Source: Ferrimonas balearica (GTDB taxonomy: Bacteria; Pseudomonadota; Gammaproteobacteria; Enterobacterales; Shewanellaceae). From it: a stretch of DNA of 64,000 nt. The notes below the pieces were generated by a model. That model was not told the DNA's origin, made no database searches, and saw nothing but the letters and a program-made list of their open reading frames with translations. Below are positions 43,828-54,473 of this stretch, one piece after another (within the stretch, counting starts at the first letter, position 1; every line of letters starts with the position of its first letter). The stretch covers positions 1,116,001-1,180,000 of the forward strand of contig NZ_JAHVHV010000001.1 of NCBI RefSeq assembly GCF_019802085.1, read 5' to 3'. The position numbers were made by a program, and so were the translations under genes.

Positions 43828-44820
43828 ATGGACGCCAAACGCATCGCGGTATTCTCCTCAAAACCCTACGACAAACACTTTCTCGACGAGGCCAACCAAG
43901 GGACTGGTCTCACCCTGGATTACTTTGAGAACCGCTTGAAATGGGAAACGGCCAAGCTGACCGAGGGCTATGACGCGGTGTCCTGCTTTGTGAACGACAT
44001 CGTCGACCGACCTGTGCTGGAGACCTTGGTGGACAACGGGATCCGGATGATCGCCTTGCGTTGCGCCGGCTTTAACAACGTCGATCTGGTGGCCGCCAAG
44101 GAGCTGGGGGTGCAGGTGGCGCGGGTGCCCGGTTACTCGCCGGAGTCTGTGGCGGAGCACACGGTGGCGATGATCCTGGCGCTGAATCGCAAGATCACCA
44201 AAGCCTATAACCGGGTAAAGGAACACAATTTCGATCTCGATGGCCTGCTGGGGTTCAACCTGCAAAAGAGCACCGTCGGCATCATCGGCACGGGGAAAAT
44301 TGGCCTGGCCACCATGAGAGCCCTGAGCGGCTTTGGCTGTCGTTTGCTCTGTTACGATCCCTACCCCTCAGAGGAGGCCGCCAAATACGGAGAGTATTGC
44401 GACCTGGACCGGCTCTACCGGGAGTCCGATGTGATCTCCCTGCACTGTCCGCTGACGGAGGAGAGCTACCACCTCATCAACGCCCAGACCATCGCCCAGA
44501 TGAAGGCCGGGGTGATGCTGATCAACACCTCCCGGGGAGCGCTGGTCAATGCCCAGGATGCCCTCGACGGCATGAAACAGGGTAAGATTGGGTACCTTGG
44601 GCTGGATGTGTATGAACTGGAAGGGGATCTCTTCTTCCGTGACCTCTCCGGCAAGGTGCTGCACGACGACGTGTTCGCCCTGCTGCTCAGCTACCCCAAT
44701 GTGCTGGTGACCGGCCACCAGGGCTACTTCACCAAGGAAGCTTTGAGTGAGATCGGCCAGACCACCATCGACAACCTGCAGGCCCACTTCGAGGGGCGGC
44801 AGACCGGAAACGAACTCTAA
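43828..44820 (+). CDS. ldhA: D-lactate dehydrogenase (fermentative, NADH)
   Basis: A 330-residue D-2-hydroxyacid dehydrogenase. LRCAGFNNVD holds the substrate Arg, GIIGTGKIG is the NAD loop, NTSRGALVN and GLDVYELEGDLFF hold the second Arg and the Glu region, and TGHQGYFT the catalytic His. The LRCAGFNNVD and YELEGDLFF details are those of LdhA, which reduces pyruvate to D-lactate in anaerobic growth. GGAAGGGG precedes the ATG. The Nif3 gene follows after 15-18 bp. Confidence 0.93.
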   Translation: MDAKRIAVFSSKPYDKHFLDEANQGTGLTLDYFENRLKWETAKLTEGYDAVSCFVNDIVDRPVLETLVDNGIRMIALRCAGFNNVDLVAAKELGVQVARVPGYSPESVAEHTVAMILALNRKITKAYNRVKEHNFDLDGLLGFNLQKSTVGIIGTGKIGLATMRALSGFGCRLLCYDPYPSEEAAKYGEYCDLDRLYRESDVISLHCPLTEESYHLINAQTIAQMKAGVMLINTSRGALVNAQDALDGMKQGKIGYLGLDVYELEGDLFFRDLSGKVLHDDVFALLLSYPNVLVTGHQGYFTKEALSEIGQTTIDNLQAHFEGRQTGNEL

Positions 44821-44838
44821 GGACCTCGCACCAACGTG

Positions 44839-45594
44839 ATGCAACGAGACGAACTACTCCAGTACCTGGACACCTTGCTCAAACCCTGGCAGCTGAAGGA
44901 TTACGCGCCCAACGGACTTCAGGTGGAGGGCAAAGAGGGGATCCAGACTCTGGTCACCGCGGTGACCGCCGATCAGTTTGCGGTGGACGCGGCGGTAGAG
45001 GCCGGCGCGGATGCGCTGTTGGTGCACCACGGCTACTTCTGGAAAAACGAAGCGGCGCCCATTGTCGGCATGAAAAAGCGCCGCATCGAGCAGCTGATCA
45101 AGCACGACATCAACCTTATCGCCTATCACCTTCCGCTGGATGTTCACCCGGAACTGGGCAACAACGCCCAACTGGCCAAGGCGCTGGGGATCGTCAACGT
45201 TGAACCGCTCGAAGCGGGCAACGAGACCTGTTTGGTGCTCAAGGGCGAACTGGCGCCGCCCCTAAGCGCGCACGCCCTGGCCGAGCGGTTGGCGTCCGCC
45301 CTGGCGCGCGCCCCTTTGCACATCGCCGGGCACGACCGTCCCATTCGCCGTCTGGCCTGGTGCACCGGCGGGGCACAGGATTACATCGACCAGGTGGCTG
45401 CCGAGGGCCTGGATGCTTTCCTCTCCGGGGAGGTGTCCGAGCGGACCTACCACAGTGCGGTGGAGCAGGGCATCGACTACTTTGCCTGCGGCCACCACGC
45501 GACCGAGAAGGGGGGGGTGCGCGCCCTGGGTGAGCATCTGGCCCAGATCTTCAACCTCGACGTTCGCTTTGTGGACACCCCCAACCCAGTTTAA
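44839..45594 (+). CDS. Nif3-like dinuclear metal centre protein (YbgI family)
   Basis: A 251-residue protein. DYAPNGLQVEG, VHHGYFWKNE, YHLPLDVHP and the late SGEVSERTYHSA with FACGHHATEKGG give the His and Glu ligands of the YbgI/NIF3 dimetal site; the homologues form toroidal hexamers. A GTP cyclohydrolase I type 2 label is used for some, but function is uncertain. A GTG at 44836 is an equal start candidate. It overlaps the convergent antiporter end by 4 bp. Confidence 0.9.
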   Translation: MQRDELLQYLDTLLKPWQLKDYAPNGLQVEGKEGIQTLVTAVTADQFAVDAAVEAGADALLVHHGYFWKNEAAPIVGMKKRRIEQLIKHDINLIAYHLPLDVHPELGNNAQLAKALGIVNVEPLEAGNETCLVLKGELAPPLSAHALAERLASALARAPLHIAGHDRPIRRLAWCTGGAQDYIDQVAAEGLDAFLSGEVSERTYHSAVEQGIDYFACGHHATEKGGVRALGEHLAQIFNLDVRFVDTPNPV

Positions 45595-47390
45595 TCCGCC
45601 TTTGGCTCCTCGGGTTCCACGAGGGCCAAGACCTCCCACCCCGGCCCCGGCTCAAAGGGCGTCGGGGTGGTGAACACCCGAAGTTTTCGCTGCTCGTCAA
45701 AGGCAAACAGGGGCAGCGCCCGTTTGCCATTCTTCTCCAGGTACGCCGCCCATCCAAAGCTGTCGCTGAGCTTGGTGGCCTTTACCTGGGCCCCCTTGGC
45801 CACCAGACTGCTCAGGCGGGCAAAGCTGGCCTCCTCGTCAAACAGGCACTGGTGCCGCTCCTGGCGGCGCTGTCGGGGACTGCGCTCCCGGCTGGGCTCC
45901 GGCAGGCGGTACACCCGGTGCTGTCCGAGGAGGTCCTGGTAGTGAAACGCCACCTCGGTGTTGAGTCGCTGGTAGGGGGAGAGGATCAAAAGCCGGTGGA
46001 TCAGCGACAGATCCAGCTGGCTGTCGGCGTGCTCCGAGGTGGGGTTGCCGTAGTACACCGGCAGGTTTTTCATTCGGGCCTGGCTCAGGCTGTCCCAGTT
46101 GGTATCGCTGAGCAGCACCGGCAGGTCGTAGCGGGCCAGGGCCTCGGCCAGGGTACGGGCCATGGGGTTGGCGCCAAAGATCAGGATGCCGTTGCGTTCC
46201 GGGGCCTTGAGCCCCAGCAGGCGTGCCATGGGCGAGGTGAGCAGGCTTTGCAGCACCACGGTACTGATGATCACCAAAAACACCAGGGGCACCAGCTTCT
46301 CGGTCTGGGGAAACTGGTGCTGGGCCAGCTTGAGGGCGAACAGGGAGGAGACCGCTGCCGCCACGATCCCCCGCGGCGCGATCCAGCCGATCATCCAGCG
46401 CTCCTTGAACTTAAGATCCGAGCCCAGGGCGCACAGCATCACCGCCACCGGCCGGGCCACCAGCAGCAGCACCGCCAGCCAGAGGAAGGCGTTGGTGTCG
46501 ATAAGCGCCAGGTCTGCCGGGGTCAGCCGGGCGGCCAGCAGGATAAAGAGCGCGGAGATGAGCAAGATGGAGAGGGTCTCCTTGAACTCGATGATCGCCT
46601 CCAGATCCACCCCCTTGCTGTTGGCCAGCCAGATCCCCATGACGGTGACGGTCAGCAGGCCGGACTCGTGCATCAGTTCGTTGCTGATGGCAAAGGCCGC
46701 CAGCATCAGGGTCAGAGTGGCCACGGTTTGCAGGTAGTGGGGAAAGAGTCTTCGGCGCAGGGCCTGGGCCATCAGGGCCCCGGCCACGGCCCCGGCAATG
46801 GCCCCGGTCACCACGGTCAAGCCAAAGGCCACCAGGGCGTGCTCCATCGCCACACTGTGGCTCACGCTGATGTACTCATAGACCAGCACCACCAGCAGGG
46901 CACCGATGGGGTCAATGAGGATCCCCTCCCAATGGAGCAGGGTGGCCAGCTTGGGCTTTAAGCGGACACTGCGCAGCAGCGGGGCGATCACCGTCGGTCC
47001 GGTGACCACCACCAGGGCGCCGAGCAGGGCGGCCAGCCCCGGTGGCAATTCGAGGATCCAGTAAGCGCTGTAGCCGGCGATGGCGAAGGTCACCAACATG
47101 CCGACGCTGACCAGCAGGGTGACCAGCCGGTCCTGCCCTTCGAGATCCGAAAACTTCAGTGTCAGACTGCCCTCAAACAGGATCACCGCCACCGCCAAGG
47201 AGACCAGGGGGAACAGCAGATCCCCCAGCAGCGGATCCGGGTTCAGCCAGCCCAGGCCGGGGCCGATGGCCAGCCCCACCAGCAGCAACGGCAGAATGGC
47301 CGGGACACGCAACCGAAAGGCGCTCCACTGACAGAGGATGGAAAGCAGGCCGATGCCGGCCAGGGCGAGGGTCGCTGAGATGTCGGGCAT
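45591..47390 (-). CDS. CPA1 family cation:proton antiporter with C-terminal TrkA-N-like domain
   Basis: A 599-residue protein with about 13 membrane helices in residues 1-400. VVVTGPTVIAPLLRS and LHWEGILIDPIGALLV carry the CPA1 ion-binding residues (GPT and the essential Asp). From about 400 a cytoplasmic region starts GILIFGANPMARTLAEAL, a Rossmann-like TrkA-N (RCK) nucleotide sensor. It exchanges Na+ or K+ for H+, probably gated by a nucleotide. The ATG at 47390 has AAGGA upstream. Confidence 0.88.
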   Translation of the reverse strand: MPDISATLALAGIGLLSILCQWSAFRLRVPAILPLLLVGLAIGPGLGWLNPDPLLGDLLFPLVSLAVAVILFEGSLTLKFSDLEGQDRLVTLLVSVGMLVTFAIAGYSAYWILELPPGLAALLGALVVVTGPTVIAPLLRSVRLKPKLATLLHWEGILIDPIGALLVVLVYEYISVSHSVAMEHALVAFGLTVVTGAIAGAVAGALMAQALRRRLFPHYLQTVATLTLMLAAFAISNELMHESGLLTVTVMGIWLANSKGVDLEAIIEFKETLSILLISALFILLAARLTPADLALIDTNAFLWLAVLLLVARPVAVMLCALGSDLKFKERWMIGWIAPRGIVAAAVSSLFALKLAQHQFPQTEKLVPLVFLVIISTVVLQSLLTSPMARLLGLKAPERNGILIFGANPMARTLAEALARYDLPVLLSDTNWDSLSQARMKNLPVYYGNPTSEHADSQLDLSLIHRLLILSPYQRLNTEVAFHYQDLLGQHRVYRLPEPSRERSPRQRRQERHQCLFDEEASFARLSSLVAKGAQVKATKLSDSFGWAAYLEKNGKRALPLFAFDEQRKLRVFTTPTPFEPGPGWEVLALVEPEEPKAD

Positions 47391-47457
47391 GGTTTTTCCT
47401 TGGCAGCCAAGTTCTTGAGCATAGCCAAAGTCCACCGTCCGGCGAGGCCGGACGGGA

Positions 47458-48891
47458 TCACAGCCTGGGTGTGGAGGTAAAGGAGAGCACGGCTTCGGCG
47501 GACAGCACCTGGGGCTGGCTGGCGGTCTTACGCTTCAGGCCCCGGGTCAGGCTGACCGCCTCCTCTCGTGATTCTCCCACCAAGTGATAGCCGCTGACCC
47601 GGTCGTAGCGGGCGCTGGGCAGCGCATTGTCCAGCGGGCGGTTACTGGCCACCACCTGCAGCATCTCGTAGCCAAAGGGCGGCTCCACCACGAACTCCCC
47701 CAGCAGCACCCATTTATTGGCCTGCTCCGGACCGATGTAGTGCTGGAAGCGGTGGGGGCCGGTTTCGTCATTCAGCTCCAACAGATAGCTGAGTTTGGCC
47801 GGCTCGCCGGTGTGGCCAAGCACATAGAAATAGCCCGAGCGGTTCAGCTTGACCATCAGTTGCACGGTTTCGCCTTCGGCAAACGCCAGGGCCCGGCTGC
47901 CCTTGTTGGTTTGCAAGTCCACGGTCAGGGCCGATGGCTCGATGTAACCGGCGTAGAGCAGGCGCTCAAAATCGGGGCTGGCCGGTTCAATGGCCAGGCC
48001 CTGGTAGGCGTCGCTGGAGAGGGTCACCAGCTGGGAGTGGACCACCTCGGCGCTGTCGGCGGAGATCAGGGTGTAGAGCAGATCCAGCCCCTGGCCGTTG
48101 GCCTGGTAGCTGCCCTGGTAGTGATAGCGTGCCTGGCTGGTGTCGCTCACCCGTTGCGGCCCCAGGGCCTGACTCAGTTGGCTCGCCATTCGCTGGCCAA
48201 ACTCCGTCACCTGTTGGGAGTGGGGGTAGAGCGGCGGACTGACCCAGATCCCCTGGTAGGCCTTAAGCTGGCCCGTCAGGGTTTCGGCGGCCACGACAAG
48301 GGAGGGCAGGGTACGTTGAAACGCCCGCCGCTTCTGGTCCAGTGTGGCGCGATGCGCGGCCAGGTTGGGCAACACCGCCGGTTCGGCGGAAAAGAAGTCG
48401 TGTACCACCCGGTACTGCTCCAGCTGTTGCTGTACGGTGAGCAGCTCCAGCAGGGTCTGGTATTGCCCCTCGGACAGTGAGCCCTGCATCCGCTGCACCC
48501 CCGCCTCCAGGGTGTCATTGAGCTGGGCGATACGTCCGACATAAGCGGGAAGAACCTCATCGGGGTTCAAACTGCCGGTGCAACTGATCATCTGCTCACC
48601 CTGGTGGTAATCACACTGCTGACTCACGCCCATCAGGGGCAGGTTGGAGTGGGTCCGGGACTGCAGGGTAAACAGCGAGACGCCATCGGAGTTTTGAAAG
48701 CTGTCCCCTTTGGACTCCACCTGAACGAAGATCTGTTTGCTGAGGGAGGCCAGCACCGCCTGCTCGGCGGCCGCTTTGCAGGCCTGCCGGCTGTCGTGGT
48801 GGCGGCATTCGGTTTGGCTTTCGGCCCAGAGCGTCGCCCCTTGAGCGGGCGCCATCAGGGCCAGAAGCAACGCAGCAACGGGGGATTTCAT
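47458..48891 (-). CDS. secreted DUF4384 domain protein
   Basis: A 477-residue protein with a signal peptide (LLLALMAPAQGA). The middle is helical (about 150-210) and the C-terminal region, from GETVQLMVKLNRSGYFYVLGH to NKWVLLGEFVVEPPFGYEMLQVVAS, is a DUF4384 domain as in LPP20-linked envelope proteins and some kinase-associated proteins. Cys pairs near the N-terminus (CRHHDSRQAC, CDYHQGEQMISC) may form disulfides. AAGGAG lies ahead of the ATG. Function unknown; likely periplasmic. Confidence 0.75.
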   Translation of the reverse strand: MKSPVAALLLALMAPAQGATLWAESQTECRHHDSRQACKAAAEQAVLASLSKQIFVQVESKGDSFQNSDGVSLFTLQSRTHSNLPLMGVSQQCDYHQGEQMISCTGSLNPDEVLPAYVGRIAQLNDTLEAGVQRMQGSLSEGQYQTLLELLTVQQQLEQYRVVHDFFSAEPAVLPNLAAHRATLDQKRRAFQRTLPSLVVAAETLTGQLKAYQGIWVSPPLYPHSQQVTEFGQRMASQLSQALGPQRVSDTSQARYHYQGSYQANGQGLDLLYTLISADSAEVVHSQLVTLSSDAYQGLAIEPASPDFERLLYAGYIEPSALTVDLQTNKGSRALAFAEGETVQLMVKLNRSGYFYVLGHTGEPAKLSYLLELNDETGPHRFQHYIGPEQANKWVLLGEFVVEPPFGYEMLQVVASNRPLDNALPSARYDRVSGYHLVGESREEAVSLTRGLKRKTASQPQVLSAEAVLSFTSTPRL

Positions 48892-48978
48892 GCCGTCTCC
48901 TTGGCAATCAATAGGGGGGAGTCAGCTTCTGAGAGTAGGGAATATTCTTTTTCTGCTCAAGGACTAACCAGCTAGGAT

Positions 48979-49006
48979 AAAAAAACGGAGCCCGAGGGCT
49001 CCGTTT
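48979..49006 (-). terminator. intrinsic terminator of metG
   Basis: On the minus strand AAACGGAGCCC and GGGCTCCGTTT form a perfect stem followed by a run of T, 24 bp after the metG stop. Confidence 0.9.
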
Positions 49007-49029
49007 CTGCTGTCCGTTGTGGCCAGGCG

Positions 49030-51084
49030 TTACATGATCCGCTGACCGGGCTTGGCGCCGCTGTCGGGGCTCAGGATGTGGATCTCCTCGCCACCGGGGC
49101 CAGCGGCCAGCACCATCCCTTCGGAGAGGCCGAACTTCATCTTGCGAGGGGCCAGGTTCGCCACCATGACAGTGAGGCGCCCCTCCAGATCTTCCGGCTG
49201 GTAGGCGGATTTGATGCCCGCGAAGACGTTGCGGGTCTCACCGCCCAAATCCAGGGTCAGCTGCAGCAGCTTATTGGCCCCTTTGACGTGCTCGGCCTTG
49301 GCGATGCGGGCCACCCGCAGGTCCACCTTGGCAAACTCGTCGAAGCTGATGGTCTCGGCCACCGGCTCCTTCTCCAGCTCGTCGTTGTGCTCCAGCTCCA
49401 GGGCCGGGGCACTGACGGCCTGGTCGGCGGCAAGCTCGGCCTTGGTCTGCTCAATGATGGCGTCGATCTTGGCCGGCTCGATCCGCTGGATCAGGGCCTT
49501 GAACTTGTTGATGCCATGGCCGGTCAGCACGGTGTCCAGGCTGTCCCAGGTCAGTTCGGTGTTGAGGAAGGCCTCCACATCGGCCGCCATCTGGGGCAGC
49601 ACCGGCTTGAGGTAGGTCATCAGCACCTTGAACAGGTGGATCCCCATGGAGCACACCTCGTGGGTTTTTTGCTCCATCCCCTCCTGCTTGGCCAACTGCC
49701 AGGGGGCCGCGTCGGCGATGTAGGCGTTGGCCTTGTCCGCCAGGGCCATGATCTCGCGGATCGCCTTGCCGAATTCGCGGCCCTCGTACTGGGCGGCGAT
49801 GCTCTCTTTGGCGGCCTGGAACTCCGCCAGCAACTCGGGCTGGTCGATGCCCTCGGCCAGCTTGCCGTCAAAGCGCTTGGCGATGAAGCCGGCGGTGCGG
49901 CTGGCGATGTTCACCAGTTTGCCCACCATGTCGGAGTTCACCCGCTGGGCGAAGTCCTCAAGGTTCAGGTCCAGATCGTCGATGCGATCGTTGAGCTTGG
50001 CCGCGTAGTAGTAGCGCAGGTATTCCGGGTGCAGATTGTCCAGGTAGGTGCGCGCCTTGATAAAGGTGCCGCGGGACTTGGACATCTTCTCGCCATTAAC
50101 GGTGACGTAGCCGTGGGCGAAGACGTTGGTGGGCTTACGCAGATTGGCACCGTGCAGCATCGCCGGCCAGAACAGGCTGTGGAAGTAGATGATGTCCTTG
50201 CCGATAAAGTGGTAGAGCTCGGCGTTGGAGTCGGCCTGCCAGTACTCGTCGAAGTTGAGGTCGTCGCGGCGATCACACAGGTTCTTGAAACTGCCCATGT
50301 ACCCGATGGGGGCGTCCAGCCAGACGTAGAAGAACTTCTCGCCGTTGGTGCCGGGGATCTCGAAGCCGAAGTAGGGCTTGTCGCGGGAGATGTCCCACTG
50401 CTGAAGCCCCTGCTCGAACCATTCCGCCAGCTTGTTGGCCATCTCGGACTGCAGGGCACCGGAGCGGGTCCACTCCTCCAGCACACCCTTGAACTGGGGC
50501 AGATCGAAGAAGTAGTGCTCGGACTCTTTAAGAACCGGGGTGGCACCGGTGATCACCGACTTGGGCTCAATCAGCTCTGCCGGGCTGTAGGTGCTGCCGC
50601 AGCTTTCGCAGTTGTCGCCGTACTGGTCTTCGGTCTTGCACTTGGGGCAGGTGCCCTTAACGAAGCGGTCGGGCAGAAACATGCCTTTTTCCGGATCGTA
50701 CAGCTGCTCGATGGTGCGAGTCTGGATGTAGCCGTTGTCTTTCAGGCGGGTGTAGATCTCGGACGCCAGCTCCCGGTTCTCGTCGGAATGGGTCGAGTGG
50801 TAGTTATCGAAATCGATGAGGAAATCGGCAAAGTCCGCTTTGTGCTCCTCGGCCACCTTGGCGATCATCGCCTCGGGGGTCATGCCCAGCTTCTGGGCGG
50901 TAAGCATGATCGGGGTGCCGTGGGTGTCGTCGGCACACACAAAGGTGCAATGGTGACCGCGTAATTTCTGGAAGCGTACCCAGATGTCCGCCTGGATGTG
51001 TTCCAGCATGTGACCCAGGTGAATCGACCCGTTTGCGTAGGGCAGGGCACAGGTCACCAACATTTTTCTGCTTTCGGTTGCCAT
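49030..51084 (-). CDS. metG: methionyl-tRNA synthetase
   Basis: A 684-residue class I synthetase. [12 protein letters not shown] is the HIGH box, four CxxC-type cysteines (CPKC, CESC) form the zinc knuckle, KMSKSRGTF is the KMSKS loop, and the C-terminal 110 residues ([17 protein letters not shown]) form the Trbp111/EMAPII-like dimerising tRNA-binding domain. Length matches E. coli (677). It is divergent from apbC, the common gammaproteobacterial order. Confidence 0.98.
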   Translation of the reverse strand: MATESRKMLVTCALPYANGSIHLGHMLEHIQADIWVRFQKLRGHHCTFVCADDTHGTPIMLTAQKLGMTPEAMIAKVAEEHKADFADFLIDFDNYHSTHSDENRELASEIYTRLKDNGYIQTRTIEQLYDPEKGMFLPDRFVKGTCPKCKTEDQYGDNCESCGSTYSPAELIEPKSVITGATPVLKESEHYFFDLPQFKGVLEEWTRSGALQSEMANKLAEWFEQGLQQWDISRDKPYFGFEIPGTNGEKFFYVWLDAPIGYMGSFKNLCDRRDDLNFDEYWQADSNAELYHFIGKDIIYFHSLFWPAMLHGANLRKPTNVFAHGYVTVNGEKMSKSRGTFIKARTYLDNLHPEYLRYYYAAKLNDRIDDLDLNLEDFAQRVNSDMVGKLVNIASRTAGFIAKRFDGKLAEGIDQPELLAEFQAAKESIAAQYEGREFGKAIREIMALADKANAYIADAAPWQLAKQEGMEQKTHEVCSMGIHLFKVLMTYLKPVLPQMAADVEAFLNTELTWDSLDTVLTGHGINKFKALIQRIEPAKIDAIIEQTKAELAADQAVSAPALELEHNDELEKEPVAETISFDEFAKVDLRVARIAKAEHVKGANKLLQLTLDLGGETRNVFAGIKSAYQPEDLEGRLTVMVANLAPRKMKFGLSEGMVLAAGPGGEEIHILSPDSGAKPGQRIM

Positions 51085-51242
51085 CGTCTCTCGATATCTG
51101 TTCGGACTGCTACAAAGGAGCCAAGTCTAACCGAAGGGAGGGGGTTTTTCACCCACAGGGCAAGCCTTTGACTGCTTTGTGGTCATACCTTCACAGGCGG
51201 TTCTGGTACACTGTGGGCAATTGCCAGAACAGGAGCCCGCCA

Positions 51243-52355
51243 GTGAGCGATCAAGCCATCCGCAACGCCCTTCCCGAACCCCTCTCCACCGAGGTGTTGG
51301 CCCGCCTGGAGCAGCACCAGGATCCCCTGTTGGAGCAGGGTCTGGTCAGTGCCGGCATCGTCCGCCACCTGGCGATGGAGGGTCGCTGCCTTCAGCTCGG
51401 CCTGGCGTTTCCCTACCCCTGTAAGAGCCAGTACCGTGACCTGGTGATGACCCTCACCCAGAAGCTGTCGGATCTGGAAGCGGTGGACGAGGTGGAGTGC
51501 GAGATCGGACTGGCGGTTCCGGCCATCAGTGCCAGCTCCGTGCCCGCCATTCCCAACGTACGCAACGTCATCGCCGTGGCCTCCGGCAAGGGTGGGGTGG
51601 GCAAGTCCACCACCGCCATCAACCTGGCCCTGGCGCTGTCCGACGAAGGGGCCCGAGTGGGGGTGTTGGATGCGGACATCTACGGCCCCTCGGTGCCCAT
51701 CATGCTGGGGGTGACCGATTTCCGTCCGGTGAGCTACGACGGTAATACGATGGCGCCCGCCTTTGCCCACGGGGTAGCGGCCATGTCCATTGGCTTTATG
51801 GTGACCGAAGACAACGCCGCGGCTTGGCGTGGCCCCATGGCCGCCGGTGCCCTGGTGCAGCTGATCAACGAAACCCAGTGGCCGGAGCTCGACTACCTGG
51901 TGATCGACATGCCGCCGGGCACCGGTGACATCCAGCTGACCCTGTCCCAGAAGGTGCCGGTTTCCGGTGCGGTGATCGTCACCACGCCCCAGGAGATCGC
52001 CACCAGTGACGCCCGCAAGGGGATCACCCTGTTCAACAAGGTCAACATCCCGGTACTGGGCATCGTGGAGAACATGAGTTACCACATCTGCGGTCAGTGC
52101 GGCAGCAAGGAGCACCCCTTCGGTACCGGCGGTGGTGCCGAGACCGCTGAGCGCTACAAGGTGCCGCTGCTGGGGGACTTGCCGCTGAACCTCTCCATCC
52201 GGGAGCACGTGGACTCCGGCTCCCCCAGTGTGGTGGCGGAACCGGACGGGGCCATCGCCGACGCCTACCGGGGCATCGCCCGGCGAGCCGCCGCGGCCCT
52301 GGTCAGCCGGTCCGAGCCGGAGCCCTCCCTGGCCATTGAGATCACCAGCGACTGA
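51243..52355 (+). CDS. apbC: iron-sulfur cluster carrier ApbC (Mrp/NBP35 family)
   Basis: A 370-residue P-loop ATPase that carries 4Fe-4S clusters. An N-terminal MIP18-like domain (about 1-95) precedes the deviant Walker A GKGGVGKST and a CGQCG pair (CxxC) that binds the cluster at the dimer interface. The GTG at 51243 is chosen because AGGAG lies seven bases upstream; an open frame reaching back to 51033 runs into the metG start. udk follows after 48 bp. Confidence 0.95.
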   Translation: MSDQAIRNALPEPLSTEVLARLEQHQDPLLEQGLVSAGIVRHLAMEGRCLQLGLAFPYPCKSQYRDLVMTLTQKLSDLEAVDEVECEIGLAVPAISASSVPAIPNVRNVIAVASGKGGVGKSTTAINLALALSDEGARVGVLDADIYGPSVPIMLGVTDFRPVSYDGNTMAPAFAHGVAAMSIGFMVTEDNAAAWRGPMAAGALVQLINETQWPELDYLVIDMPPGTGDIQLTLSQKVPVSGAVIVTTPQEIATSDARKGITLFNKVNIPVLGIVENMSYHICGQCGSKEHPFGTGGGAETAERYKVPLLGDLPLNLSIREHVDSGSPSVVAEPDGAIADAYRGIARRAAAALVSRSEPEPSLAIEITSD

Positions 52356-52403
52356 TGCGGTCGACGTCCATAATGAGTTATTCCAGTGTCGAGAACTGAA
52401 TCC

Positions 52404-53048
52404 ATGTCCAGCCAAGCCCAGTGTGTCATCATCGGAATCGCCGGCGCCTCCGCCTCAGGCAAGAGCCTGATCGCCCGCACCATCTACGAAGAGTTGCGGC
52501 GCGACCTGGGGACCGATCAAATCGAGGTGATCAACGAGGACGCCTACTACAAGGACCAGTCCCAACTGACCATGGAGGAGCGGGTCAAGACCAACTACGA
52601 CCACCCCCAGGCGCTGGATCACGCCCTGCTGCTGGAGCACCTGATCCAGCTCAAGGCAGGCCAGAGCGTTGAGGTCCCCACCTACAGCTATTCCGAACAC
52701 ACCCGGATGGCCGATACCCTCTGTGTCACCCCTAAGAAGGTGATCATCCTGGAGGGGATCCTGCTGCTGACCGACGCCAAACTGCGGGAGCAGATGCACG
52801 CCTCCATCTTTATGGACACGCCCCTGGACATCTGCCTGATGCGCCGCTTGGTGCGGGATGTGGAGGAGCGGGGCCGTACCATGGAGTCGGTACTCAAGCA
52901 GTACACCCACACGGTGCGCCCCATGTTCATGCAGTTTATCGACCCTTCCAAGCAGCACGCGGACATCATTGTTCCCCGGGGTGGTAAGAACCGCATCGCC
53001 ATTGATATCCTCAAGGCCAAGATCCGCCAGCTGCTGCATGGCGAATAA
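52404..53048 (+). CDS. udk: uridine/cytidine kinase
   Basis: A 214-residue kinase (E. coli 213). [11 protein letters not shown] is the P-loop, [10 protein letters not shown] the substrate region, and RDVEERGRT the lid. It makes UMP and CMP from nucleosides. The ATG at 52404 fits the family; a GTG six codons upstream is possible. It is followed by dcd after 31 bp, as in E. coli relatives. Confidence 0.96.
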   Translation: MSSQAQCVIIGIAGASASGKSLIARTIYEELRRDLGTDQIEVINEDAYYKDQSQLTMEERVKTNYDHPQALDHALLLEHLIQLKAGQSVEVPTYSYSEHTRMADTLCVTPKKVIILEGILLLTDAKLREQMHASIFMDTPLDICLMRRLVRDVEERGRTMESVLKQYTHTVRPMFMQFIDPSKQHADIIVPRGGKNRIAIDILKAKIRQLLHGE

Positions 53049-53079
53049 AATAACGATAACAACCGATTGGGACTGAAGG

Positions 53080-53664
53080 ATGCGCCTTAACGACATCGAA
53101 ATCGAACAGTACCTGGACGAGGAGCGGATCGTCATCGAACCGCGCCCCGCCACCGACAAGATCAGCGGCGTCAGCGTCGACGTCTGCCTGGGCAACCGTT
53201 TCCGGGTGTTCCAGGACCACACCGCTCCCTACATCGATCTTTCCGGCCCCCGGGAAGAGGTGCAGCGGGCGCTGGAAACCGTGATGAGCGACGAGCTGGT
53301 GATCGCCGATGGCGAGGCCTTCTTCCTCCATCCCGGCGAACTGGCCCTGGCGGTGACCCATGAGTCGGTGACCCTGCCGGCGGATGTGGTGGGCTGGCTG
53401 GACGGCCGCTCCTCCCTGGCCCGGCTGGGGCTGATGGTCCACGTGACCGCCCACCGAATCGATCCCGGCTGGTCCGGGCAGATCGTGCTGGAGTTTTTCA
53501 ACAGCGGTAAACTGCCTCTGGCTCTGCGCCCGGGTATGCCCATCGGTGCACTGAACTTTGAGCGCCTCTCCGGCCCATGCGCGCGGCCCTACAACCAGCG
53601 CCAGGACGCCAAGTACAAGGATCAGACCGGCGCGGTCGCCAGCCGGATCAGCCAGGACGGATGA
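53080..53664 (+). CDS. dcd: dCTP deaminase
   Basis: A 194-residue enzyme that deaminates dCTP to dUTP, the main dTTP precursor route. Conserved blocks are [23 protein letters not shown] with the catalytic Glu in the following IVLEFFNSG. Length equals E. coli (193). The stop overlaps the pabC start (ATGA). Confidence 0.97.
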   Translation: MRLNDIEIEQYLDEERIVIEPRPATDKISGVSVDVCLGNRFRVFQDHTAPYIDLSGPREEVQRALETVMSDELVIADGEAFFLHPGELALAVTHESVTLPADVVGWLDGRSSLARLGLMVHVTAHRIDPGWSGQIVLEFFNSGKLPLALRPGMPIGALNFERLSGPCARPYNQRQDAKYKDQTGAVASRISQDG

Positions 53665-54473
53665 AGTTTTGGCTCGACGGTGAACCCACCGAGGCCCTGC
53701 CTGCCGACGACCGGGGATTGGCCCTCGGTGATGGCCATTTCACCACCATGCTGGTCAAGCAGGGTCGGGTCGTCCTCTGGTCCCTTCACCAGGCGCGTCT
53801 GGCCAAGGCCAACGCTCGTATGGGGCTTACGGACCCGGACTGGGCGCTGCTGGCCCAGGAGATCGAGGCGGTCGCTTCGGACCAAGAGCTGGCGGTGCTG
53901 CGTCTGACCCTGACTCGGGGCAGCAGCGGCCGAGGTTACCAGGGCCAGTGGGGCGCGCAGCCCCGTCGCCTGATGACCCTCTCCGAATTTCCCCACCACT
54001 ACCGACAATGGCAAACCCAGGGCATTGCTGCCGCCGTGGCGCACACCCGATTGGCCACCGGCGGACCCTTGGCGGGTCTGAAAACCCTGGGCCGTCTCGA
54101 GCAGGTGCTGCTCAAACGTGAAGCCGAGCAACGGGGCCTGGATGAGCTGCTGGTGTGTGATGCGCAGGGCAATCTGGTGGAGGCCACAGCCGGCAACCTG
54201 TTCCTGGTGACGGAGCAGGGGGTCTGGACCCCCGCGCTCAACCGATGCGGAGTGGCGGGCGTGATGCGAGAGCGGGTGATGGCAACCCTGACCGAGATGG
54301 GGCACCCTGTCCGGGAGACCGATATCCCCCGGAGCACCCTGAAACAGGTACGCGAAGCCTTTGTGACCAATGCGCTGATGGGGGTGGTCCCCTTGAGCCG
54401 TATCGACGATATTGAATTACCCCGCCGCAGCGTGGCGGATGCACTACTGGAGACACTGGATCTATGGCGTTAA
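53661..54473 (+). CDS. pabC: aminodeoxychorismate lyase
   Basis: A 270-residue PLP enzyme of fold type IV that makes 4-aminobenzoate for folate. [31 protein letters not shown] with the catalytic-site Lys, and ATAGNLFLV are typical. The ATG at 53661 overlaps the dcd stop. mltG overlaps its end by 10 bp; the pabC-mltG-tmk-holB order is the usual one. Confidence 0.94.
   Translation: MKFWLDGEPTEALPADDRGLALGDGHFTTMLVKQGRVVLWSLHQARLAKANARMGLTDPDWALLAQEIEAVASDQELAVLRLTLTRGSSGRGYQGQWGAQPRRLMTLSEFPHHYRQWQTQGIAAAVAHTRLATGGPLAGLKTLGRLEQVLLKREAEQRGLDELLVCDAQGNLVEATAGNLFLVTEQGVWTPALNRCGVAGVMRERVMATLTEMGHPVRETDIPRSTLKQVREAFVTNALMGVVPLSRIDDIELPRRSVADALLETLDLWR

Noticed and set aside
49078..50964. 628-codon plus-strand open frame
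   Set aside because: Antisense to metG; composition is Leu/Gly/Val-rich as expected for a shadow frame.
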